A DNA stretch of 64,000 nucleotides from assembly GCF_007995065.1 (NCBI RefSeq), contig NZ_VOQR01000001.1:127001-191000 (forward strand), read 5' to 3'. The position numbers and the translations under genes are program-made. The stretch is from Sphingomonas ginsenosidivorax (GTDB lineage Bacteria > Pseudomonadota > Alphaproteobacteria > Sphingomonadales > Sphingomonadaceae). Shown in pieces: positions 50,833 to 57,631 of the stretch (positions are counted from its first letter, which is position 1; every line of letters begins with the position of its first letter). A model generated the notes under the pieces. That model did no database searches and was not told the DNA's origin. It saw only the letters and a program-made list of their open reading frames with translations.

Positions 50833-52647
50833 TCAGTTCTGGCGAACCACGCCCGGCGCCGCGTCGATCAGGTCCGCGATCCCGCCGGCAGGGCTGGCGG
50901 AGGGAATTGCAGCCATGGCAGCGCTCAGCGCGGCCGGATCGACTGCGCCCACCGCATCGGTCAACGCCGCGAACGCCGCCGCGGTCGGCAGCCCGGTGAA
51001 CGCACCGGCGTAGCGGACGCGCAACTGCGCCAGATCGCCCTCGCGTCCCAGCATGGCCAGCGCGGTCGCATAGCGCAGCAGCCGCGCCTGCATCACCGTC
51101 GTCAGGCGCCCGCCCCCCGCGGGCGGCGGCGCGTCGGCGGCCACGGTTTTCCAGTCATGGCGCTTCCAGGCGATCTCGGCGCGGATCACCGCTGCGTCGG
51201 GGACGTCCTGCAGTACCGCCATCGCTTCCGCCGTCCGCCCGACCTGGTCGAGCGCGATCGCCTCGACGCGGTGGCGGTTCCACAGCATCTCGTCGGGATA
51301 GGCATAGCCGTCGGTATCGCGAAGCGCCGACAGCGCGCGTGCGGGCTTTGCCGCGAGGATGAACAGCGACGCGACGCGCGCGGATAGCGGCCCCTGGGCA
51401 AGGTCGCGGGTGCGCACGCGCAGCTGGTGATCGAGCAGCTCGCCCGCACGCTCGTACAACCCGGCGGCCTGCAGCCGGTCCGCCAGCTGCGATACCAGCA
51501 GGTCGCCCGCTGCGGCGGCCGGGGCCAGATCGCGGTAATCCCAATAGAGCCCGGCTATCCGGTCGAGCGGCAACGCACTGTCGGGCGCGAGCAGCTGCGC
51601 GACCGTCTGCTGCAGCTCGGCGACCAGCGCGGCGCGATCGGCGCCCCCGCTGAAATACCGGAACAGGGTCGCTCCCGCCTCGAGCGTCGCCGGCAGGTCA
51701 TGCGCGCGGCGCGCGAGGTCGATGCTCAGCCGCAGCGCGCGCACCTCGATGTCGTCGCCGCGCCAGACGAACCGGATGCGGCGCAGCGTCGCCTTGTCCT
51801 GGCCCCCGAGCGCGCCGGCCCGCGCGGCGACCTCGATCAGGCTGAGGTCGGCATCGATCCGTTGTCCATCGTCGCCGCTCTGGCGCGCGCGTCCCAGCAG
51901 CAACCGGCCCCCGGCATCGTCGCCCAGGCCGATGGTCGCGCGGCCGCGCAGCAGGTTGGCCGCCGGGTCGCCCGCGGGAATCGTCTCCAGCAACTGTATC
52001 GTCAGCGCGGGCTTGCCGAGATCGGCGGCGGCCCGCGCGGCGGCGAGCAGGAACGGCGCGCGCGCGTTGGCGGGGCGCGCGTTCAGCGCCGGGACGGCGC
52101 AGCGGACCTGGCCCAGCGCCGGCCCGGGCAGACCGCCGCGTGCGAGCGCCAGGATCCGCCAGGCACAGGCCTCCGGATTGCCCGCCAGCGCATCGGTCGA
52201 CAGCGCGTCGACGGCGGGGGTCGCCCGGTCGAGCATCGCGAGCGTCGCACCGAGCGCGAGGCGGAACGCGGGCACCAGCATCAGGTCCGGTTCGTCCTGC
52301 CGCATGACGTCGAGCGCACCGATCGCTTCCTGTGCCCGGCCGTCTGCGATCGCAGCGTTCGCATAGGTCCATCGTGCCGCTTGCCGATCGGCCGGTCCCG
52401 CGGCGATCAGGCCTTCCCAGCCGCGGCGACCTGCGCGTTGCCAGCCCTGCGGCGTGGTCAGCAGCGGCAGGTTCGACAGATGCGGAGAGAAGGGCAGCAG
52501 CGCGGGCTTCACGGCCACGCGGGCACGGTCGCCCGGTCCTGCCGCCGCATTCGACGTGCCGGATTGTACCGCCGAGCGCGTTCCGGGTGGCGATGCCGAT
52601 GCCGATGCCAGCAACAGCGCGACGATCGACGGTAACCGCGCGGTCAT
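50833..52647 (-). CDS. Exported TPR-like repeat protein, unknown function
   Basis: 604 aa from ATG 52647, overlapping the upstream 72-aa gene's stop (ATGA). An N-terminal signal peptide (MTARLPSIVALLLASASAS) is followed by an all-helical protein rich in Ala/Leu with TPR-like pairs (RQAARWTYANAAIADGRAQEAIGAL; ARAAADLGKPALTIQLLETIP). It would sit in the periplasm. No catalytic motif is seen. Being in the motility island, it might be a flagellar or envelope accessory, but no direct evidence supports this. Confidence 0.65.
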   Translation of the reverse strand: MTARLPSIVALLLASASASPPGTRSAVQSGTSNAAAGPGDRARVAVKPALLPFSPHLSNLPLLTTPQGWQRAGRRGWEGLIAAGPADRQAARWTYANAAIADGRAQEAIGALDVMRQDEPDLMLVPAFRLALGATLAMLDRATPAVDALSTDALAGNPEACAWRILALARGGLPGPALGQVRCAVPALNARPANARAPFLLAAARAAADLGKPALTIQLLETIPAGDPAANLLRGRATIGLGDDAGGRLLLGRARQSGDDGQRIDADLSLIEVAARAGALGGQDKATLRRIRFVWRGDDIEVRALRLSIDLARRAHDLPATLEAGATLFRYFSGGADRAALVAELQQTVAQLLAPDSALPLDRIAGLYWDYRDLAPAAAAGDLLVSQLADRLQAAGLYERAGELLDHQLRVRTRDLAQGPLSARVASLFILAAKPARALSALRDTDGYAYPDEMLWNRHRVEAIALDQVGRTAEAMAVLQDVPDAAVIRAEIAWKRHDWKTVAADAPPPAGGGRLTTVMQARLLRYATALAMLGREGDLAQLRVRYAGAFTGLPTAAAFAALTDAVGAVDPAALSAAMAAIPSASPAGGIADLIDAAPGVVRQN

Positions 52648-52862
52648 CGTCCCGACATCAGCCACGGTGCCAACGCGACGCCGACGGCACCCGCCACACA
52701 GGCGAACAGGAACAGCCCGGACAACAACAGCGTCCGCGGTGCTGCGCCGGCGGCAGGCGCGGTGGTGTCGCCGACGGGATCGACCGCACGACGCTCGGGC
52801 GGGACGCGCGCCGCATCGGGCGCGACGATGACGGTACGGGCCGGTCTCTGGTCGCTGCTCAT
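52644..52862 (-). CDS. Small single-helix membrane protein, 72 aa
   Basis: The hydrophilic N-terminus is Pro/Arg-rich, followed by one C-terminal membrane helix (TLLLSGLFLFACVAGAVGVALAPWL). Its stop overlaps the start of the TPR-like gene, so the two are co-translated. Function unknown; it could anchor the periplasmic TPR partner. Confidence 0.65.
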   Translation of the reverse strand: MSSDQRPARTVIVAPDAARVPPERRAVDPVGDTTAPAAGAAPRTLLLSGLFLFACVAGAVGVALAPWLMSGR

Positions 52863-52948
52863 TGCTTTCCCGCGTTTCGGTCGATCTCTTCCTTATAGAG
52901 GGACCGAAGCCCGGACTGCCGCATCACGCAGCGCCACCCGCCCGCCAT
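52859..52948 (-). CDS. Possible 29-aa leader ORF before the 72-aa gene
   Basis: MAGGWRCVMRQSGLRSLYKEEIDRNAGKQ in pieces: MAGGWRCVMRQSG then LRSLYKEEIDRNAGK. Its TGA overlaps the next ATG (ATGA), the pattern of real genes here. There is no good Shine-Dalgarno, and the frame extends upstream without a clear start. Weakly supported. Confidence 0.25.
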   Translation of the reverse strand: MAGGWRCVMRQSGLRSLYKEEIDRNAGKQ

Positions 52949-53001
52949 CCGTACGAACACGTGGTTGTGCGCCCCCGCGACGGAGGGAGCCGGGCCGCAG
53001 C

Positions 53002-53007
53002 TATAAA
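53002..53007 (+). promoter_or_regulatory. TATAAA -10-like box before the 67-aa gene
   Basis: GCAGCTATAAATCATAGG, 36 bases before the ATG at 53043. Similar to the island's boxes but less exact. Confidence 0.35.
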
Positions 53008-53042
53008 TCATAGGATAGCGAACACCGGCAAAGGCCCGACCC

Positions 53043-53246
53043 ATGACCCATCCTTCTAACCCCGCGGAGACGCTTCGCGTGATCGAAGCGCAGCTCGCGC
53101 GGTGCCTCGAACTCGCGGACAGCCTGCAGGAGTTCGTCGTTGGTGCCTTTATCTGCACCGCGCATCAGACGACGCTCACGCGGCTGAACGAACTCGGTCG
53201 CGTCGTCCCCTCGATCACGCCGGCCAGGACGCCGCGCGATACTTAG
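53043..53246 (+). CDS. Small hypothetical protein, 67 aa
   Basis: Starts at ATG 53043 with AAAGG 8 bases ahead. LRVIEAQLARCLELADSLQEFVVGAFICTAHQTTLTRLNELG is helical with regular Leu/Ala spacing and two Cys. No family is recognised. It is divergent from the TPR/72-aa operon. Confidence 0.5.
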   Translation: MTHPSNPAETLRVIEAQLARCLELADSLQEFVVGAFICTAHQTTLTRLNELGRVVPSITPARTPRDT

Positions 53247-53341
53247 GCTGGACGCGCGCAGCGCGACCGACCGTTACTTGCGAGCGCGATATGCGAAAAT
53301 CTAGAAAATCGTGCGGCGCGCCACCCGGTCCGCGGATCGTC

Positions 53342-53347
53342 TATAAT
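53342..53347 (+). promoter_or_regulatory. TATAATG -10 box before the FliL-like gene
   Basis: ATCGTCTATAATGAGA. It overlaps an ATG (53346) of the same frame as the gene, which argues for the downstream start at 53415. Confidence 0.5.
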
Positions 53348-53414
53348 GAGAATCTATGATGACAGGGGCCCGCACCCAGATGCGGCCACCGCCGGAGTTC
53401 GTCCCATTCCGATC

Positions 53415-53804
53415 ATGCCAGTGAGACTGCTCCTGCTGCTGTCGTTGACGGCCGCTACCGCCGAACCTGCCGCCGGAGCGCGTGCCGGGTCGTCGCACGA
53501 GCCCCCGCAGATCCTGGCGATGAAACCGATCGTCGTGCCGATCGTCGCGTCCGATCGGCTCGACGGCGCGCTGCGCATCACGGTCGCACTGACCGCGCCG
53601 GACGAACCGGCTCTTGCCCGCCTGACCCAGAAGCTCCCCGTGCTGCGTGCGACCGCGGTGGGGCAGGCGATCGAATTCTCGCGCCTTCACGCCTCGCCGC
53701 GGATGCCGGTGGACGCCGCGCTACTCCGCCAGGGACTGACGACCGTGCTGCACGACGGCGACATCGCGTCCGTCCTGATCACCGAGGTGTCCGCCACCGC
53801 CTGA
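53415..53804 (+). CDS. Small exported or anchored protein, possibly FliL-like
   Basis: 129 aa from ATG 53415 (MPVRLLLLLSLTAATA), a clear signal or anchor segment. The mature part is alternating strands and helices: ILAMKPIVVPIVASDRLDGALRITVALT, then LPVLRATAVGQAIEF and a last strand IASVLITEVSA. The layout of a short single-domain protein with a VxVALT strand and a helix of LRxxxxxxxxxF recalls FliL, but the similarity is too weak to be firm. An ATG at 53346 in the same frame overlaps a -10 box. Confidence 0.5.
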   Translation: MPVRLLLLLSLTAATAEPAAGARAGSSHEPPQILAMKPIVVPIVASDRLDGALRITVALTAPDEPALARLTQKLPVLRATAVGQAIEFSRLHASPRMPVDAALLRQGLTTVLHDGDIASVLITEVSATA

Positions 53805-53857
53805 TCGCCCGCGGCCCTGATCCGCCGGCCGTCCGGCGGCGTCAGGGTGATCCCGGT

Positions 53858-54667
53858 TCATCCGGCAGCGGTCGTCCGGTCCACGGCGCCGAGGGCACGG
53901 CTGACGGCTCGCGCCGTCTCCGTCACCAGCGGGGTGTAGAGCGCCATCGTCTCGGCATCGAGATAATGCGCGGGCGCGGCGATGTTGATCGCGCCGACGA
54001 TCCGGCCGGCAGCGTCGCGGATCGGCGCACAGACCGAATTGATGAAATCGGGCGCCGGACCGATCTGGTTCAGGACGCCTTTCGTCCGCACGGTCGCCAG
54101 CTGGTCGTACAGGTCCGCCTGTCGGTACCGCTCGTCGACCCGGTCGCACAACCGCTCGCAATTCGCGCGATCGTCGTCGCTCATCAGCGTCTTGCCGAGG
54201 CCCGTCTCCGGCAGCAACCGGCGCGTCCCGGGTTGCGAGGTCACCGCGATCCGCTCGGTCCCCGCGACCCGCGACAGATGGACCGAATGATCGCCGTCGC
54301 GCCGCGCGAGAAACGCGCTGAGGCCGGTCCGCTGCGCAAGCGCCTCGAGATGCGGCTGCGTCACCGTGACGATGTCGGTGGAGGCCGAGGCGGCCTGTCC
54401 CAGCTGCAGCAGCGTGGAACCGCCGCACAGCCGCCCGTCGCTCGTCATCGACAGATAGTTGCGCGCGGTCAGCACCGATACCAGCCGGTAGACCACGCCC
54501 CGGTTGATGCCCGACTGGCGGATCAGGTCCAGGATCGACATCGGATCGCGCGCCGCGCGCTCCAGCAGGTCGAGCCCGCGCTCGAGCGTCTGTGCACCGA
54601 CGATACGGGCCACGGCCTCGTCCGGATTCCCGGACGGGTCCCGCGTGCGATCGGCGACCTCGGTCAT
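53858..54667 (-). CDS. IclR-family transcriptional regulator of the pectin locus
   Basis: 269 aa. The N-terminal winged HTH is at about residues 22-85 (TLERGLDLLERAARDPMSILDLIRQSGINRGVVYRLVSVL), and the C-terminal effector domain runs to the end (GLGKTLMSDDDRANCERL, then INSVCAPIRDAAGRIVGAINIAAPA). IclR-type KdgR controls pectin genes in many bacteria, and this gene follows the pectate lyase on the same strand with a 109-base gap. Two direct ACCGGATC repeats (54755-54762, 54771-54778) lie just before it. Confidence 0.85.
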   Translation of the reverse strand: MTEVADRTRDPSGNPDEAVARIVGAQTLERGLDLLERAARDPMSILDLIRQSGINRGVVYRLVSVLTARNYLSMTSDGRLCGGSTLLQLGQAASASTDIVTVTQPHLEALAQRTGLSAFLARRDGDHSVHLSRVAGTERIAVTSQPGTRRLLPETGLGKTLMSDDDRANCERLCDRVDERYRQADLYDQLATVRTKGVLNQIGPAPDFINSVCAPIRDAAGRIVGAINIAAPAHYLDAETMALYTPLVTETARAVSRALGAVDRTTAAG

Positions 54668-54754
54668 GTGTCAGCGTCCTCCCTTGGCGTCGGTCGCGGT
54701 CATGCCGGCCGTCCCGACACGCCCTCCCGTTGATGGCGGCCGCGTCTACCACGG

Positions 54755-54778
54755 ACCGGATCCATTCCAAACCGGATC
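54755..54778. promoter_or_regulatory. Direct repeat ACCGGATC-N8-ACCGGATC before the iclR gene
   Basis: Two identical 8-bp half-sites 16 bases apart (about 1.5 helical turns) in the spacer between the pectate lyase stop and the regulator. A candidate autoregulatory site. Confidence 0.35.
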
Positions 54779-56102
54779 ATTGCACCCTCAACGATACCGG
54801 TTTCGGGGTGATCGCCCGTGTGCCGGCCCGCCATGCGTCATAGGCGGCGATCGCTTGCAGCGGTTGCGTGACGTACCAGTTATAGCCGTTGCGACGACCG
54901 ATCGAGATGTCGTTGACGTCGTCGTGGATCGACTGGTCCTTGTCGCCGAAGATCGGCTGGCCGGTGACCAGGTCGTAGTTGCGCGACCAGATCGGCCCGG
55001 CGCCCTTTTGCGGCACGATGCGGCGACCCTCGGGGGTGCCCTTGCCGGTCCAGGCCTGGCCGTAGATCGCGCGCGCCTTGAGCCAGGCGATGCCGTCATC
55101 GACCGCCCGCGTGATCGCAGGCGTACGGGGCTGGTCCATCAGGAACAGCAGGATGTCGGTGGTCTCGCCGCTCGCGATCGAGCGCGGTTCGTAGTTGCGC
55201 GCGGAGATCGGCGCGAGCGTCAGCGCATCGACCTGTTGCGGCCAGCCCGCGCCGCGCCCATCCACCCGGACTTGCGCCGCGAGAATGACCGCCACCGCGC
55301 GCTCGACCGACGCGGCCGCGGCCTTGCGCAGCGACGCCGGCACGAACGCGTAGCCGGGGTCGTGCGCGACCGCCTGCAACAGCATCGCCGCCTGCGCGAC
55401 GGCATTGTCGTTGAAGGTGATGCCGTCATGGAACCCGCCCTCCAGCGGCCAGATCTGCGGCCAGCCGCCATTGGGATATTGCGCGGCGAGCAGATAGCCG
55501 ATGCCCTTGACGATGCTCGCCCGGTACGCCGCGCCCTGCGCTCCCGGCAGCGCCCGCGCCACCCGCGTGAGGAACTTCATCTCCAGCGTGGTGGCGTCGT
55601 TGTCGAGCGTCCCGACAAAGGTCCAGTAGCGGTCGTCCGGCGCATCGAAATTGGAGCGGTCGGGGTTCATCGTCTCGGCATCATTGGCAAAGCGCTGCCC
55701 GGGCAAGCGCTTGGGGCCGGCGCGGTTCTGGTTCTTGCTCCACCCGCCCGCGGGCGTCTGGAAACTGACGATCGTGTCGGCGATCGCGCGCGCCTCGGGC
55801 CCGCCATACCAAGCGGCGTCGCGGTCGAGCGGCATGCCGCCCTCGCCGCCACCGACCGCAAGCGGCGGGGGCGGGGGCGTCTGCCCGGGCTTCAGCTCGG
55901 CGGCGAGCGATGCGCGGTCCGCCGCCCGCTGCGTTTCGGAGCGCTGAAGATAGGTCCGCCACGCGCCCTGCCGTGCGGTCGGCAGCGTCGCGATGCGCGC
56001 GGCGGTCACGCGCTCGGCGGGGGTGTTCTTGCCGATGACACGCGCGGTCGCGGGCGGCGCCGCGACGAGGGCCAGCGCGAGCAGGAATGGCTTGTACGTC
56101 AT
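54777..56102 (-). CDS. PL10-type pectate lyase (PelA family)
   Basis: 441 aa with signal peptide (FLLALALVAAPPATA). Family motifs in order: SFQTPAGGWSKNQN (about 115), LDNDATTLEMKFL, YPNGGWPQIWPLEGGFHDGITFNDNAVAQ, GWPQQVDALTLAPISARNYEPRSIASGET and YDLVTGQPIFGDKDQSIHDDV. PL10 enzymes cleave polygalacturonate by calcium-dependent beta-elimination, giving unsaturated oligogalacturonides. Downstream of the GH105 gene on the same strand. Confidence 0.9.
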   Translation of the reverse strand: MTYKPFLLALALVAAPPATARVIGKNTPAERVTAARIATLPTARQGAWRTYLQRSETQRAADRASLAAELKPGQTPPPPPLAVGGGEGGMPLDRDAAWYGGPEARAIADTIVSFQTPAGGWSKNQNRAGPKRLPGQRFANDAETMNPDRSNFDAPDDRYWTFVGTLDNDATTLEMKFLTRVARALPGAQGAAYRASIVKGIGYLLAAQYPNGGWPQIWPLEGGFHDGITFNDNAVAQAAMLLQAVAHDPGYAFVPASLRKAAAASVERAVAVILAAQVRVDGRGAGWPQQVDALTLAPISARNYEPRSIASGETTDILLFLMDQPRTPAITRAVDDGIAWLKARAIYGQAWTGKGTPEGRRIVPQKGAGPIWSRNYDLVTGQPIFGDKDQSIHDDVNDISIGRRNGYNWYVTQPLQAIAAYDAWRAGTRAITPKPVSLRVQ

Positions 56103-56166
56103 GCGAACGATCCTCTTTCGATTAGGAACGGGATGGGTGGGGGGAGGCGCCGGCCGATCGGCGGCC

Positions 56167-57552
56167 TCACGGCTGCGGCGCCGGGGGAAGCGTGTCGGGG
56201 TCGTAGGCCAGTGCGCGCACCGCCTGCATCTCGACCGCGCGACGGCGTAGCTCGGCGTCGCCGACCACGGTGGCGGGGGGCGGCGGCTGCGGCGTCGTCG
56301 CGACGATCAGCGCGGGGGCGTCGCGCGCCGGTTCCGGCTCGGGCAGCGCACGCGGCGGTTGGCCGAGCCGCGCGACCTCCAGCCCCGCGAGCAGATAGGC
56401 ACCGGTGCCATACAGGCCGGTCTCGCCGGGCAGCGTCGGCACCGGCTGGTCGCCGGTCTTCTGCACGGCGCCAAGCAGTCCGTTCGGCAGGACCTGGCGG
56501 TTGAGCGCCGCCCAGCCGCGCGTCACCTTCGGCACAAACGCGGCACGGGGCAGGAGGCCATGGTTCACCCCCCAGCCGAGCCCGTAGAGCAGCAAGGCGG
56601 ACCCGGACGTTTCGGCTTCCGGAAAGCCCTTCGGATCGAGCAGGCTCGACCGCCACAGCCCGTCCGCCTGCTGCAGCCCCGCGACCCGCGTCGCGAGCTT
56701 CACGAACAGGTCGGTATAATAGCCGCGTCCCGCAAAGTCGGCGGGCATCGCCTCGATCGTTCGCGCGAGCCCGGCAAGCACCCAGCCATTGCCGCGCGAC
56801 CAGAAGACCGGCGTGCCCTCACGACGCTTGAAGCGCGCGTCGCGAAAGAACAGCCGCTGCTTCGGATCCCACAATCGCGCCGCGGTCCGCCGCCATTCCT
56901 TGTCCATCGCCCGCAGATAGGTCGGATCGCCCGTCAGCGCGGACATCCGCGCCAGCACCGGCGGCGCCATGAACAGCGCGTCGCACCACCACCAGACCAG
57001 CGCCTCGGTCTCCTGCGTCCGCGCCAGATGCGGCACCATATAGTCGAGCCGCTGCCGCAGCGGCAGCAGCGTCCCCGGCTGTCGTCGGCGCGCGTACAGT
57101 TCCTCGTAGAGATCACCGATCGCGACATCGTCGGCGTTGAGCATCGTCGCCCCCGACCGCGCACCGCGGACCGCATAATTGTAATGCTCGGCGGTCGCGG
57201 TCAGGAAGCGCAGCGTCTCGGGCCGTGGCGACACCCGCGCGAGCCGCGCCGCGCCGACATAGAAGGTCGCCGCCACCCAGTTCGACGCGATGCTGTCGAG
57301 CGCGCCGCCAGTCGCGAGCGGCAGGGGGCGGCGGCTCAGCTCCGCGATCTGCGCTGCCACGACATAGTCGAGCGCGCGCAGCACCGCAGCACTGTCGGGC
57401 ACCGCAGTCGCGGGAAAATCGAGCGACGGCCGCGGCGGCACGGCCTGCCACGCCGCCTCGACGCCCAGAGTCGGTGATGGCTGGGCGGCAAGCGGTCCAG
57501 CCTGCGCGACGGCAATGGCCGCCAAGCCGACCCAGTATCCGGACACGCTCAT
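56167..57552 (-). CDS. GH105-type unsaturated galacturonyl hydrolase
   Basis: 461 aa from ATG 57552 (AGGAGG 5 bases ahead). Signal peptide WVGLAAIAVAQAGPLAAQ. The (alpha/alpha)6 barrel motifs of GH88/105 are seen: DVAIGDLYEELY, ALVWWWCDALFMAPPVLARM (with the conserved Asp), VFWSRGNGWVLAGLART and FPEAETSGSALLLYGL. Such enzymes hydrolyse the unsaturated uronic acid from the end of pectic oligomers. The last 60 residues (PEPEPARDAPALIVATTPQPPPPATV) are Pro-rich and not part of the barrel. Confidence 0.85.
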   Translation of the reverse strand: MSVSGYWVGLAAIAVAQAGPLAAQPSPTLGVEAAWQAVPPRPSLDFPATAVPDSAAVLRALDYVVAAQIAELSRRPLPLATGGALDSIASNWVAATFYVGAARLARVSPRPETLRFLTATAEHYNYAVRGARSGATMLNADDVAIGDLYEELYARRRQPGTLLPLRQRLDYMVPHLARTQETEALVWWWCDALFMAPPVLARMSALTGDPTYLRAMDKEWRRTAARLWDPKQRLFFRDARFKRREGTPVFWSRGNGWVLAGLARTIEAMPADFAGRGYYTDLFVKLATRVAGLQQADGLWRSSLLDPKGFPEAETSGSALLLYGLGWGVNHGLLPRAAFVPKVTRGWAALNRQVLPNGLLGAVQKTGDQPVPTLPGETGLYGTGAYLLAGLEVARLGQPPRALPEPEPARDAPALIVATTPQPPPPATVVGDAELRRRAVEMQAVRALAYDPDTLPPAPQP

Positions 57553-57631
57553 GCTGCCTCCTGCAAACGTGGAAAAAAGCCCGGAGCGAGCGACGGTCGC
57601 TCCGGGCAGAACGGCGCCACCGGAAGGGGGC

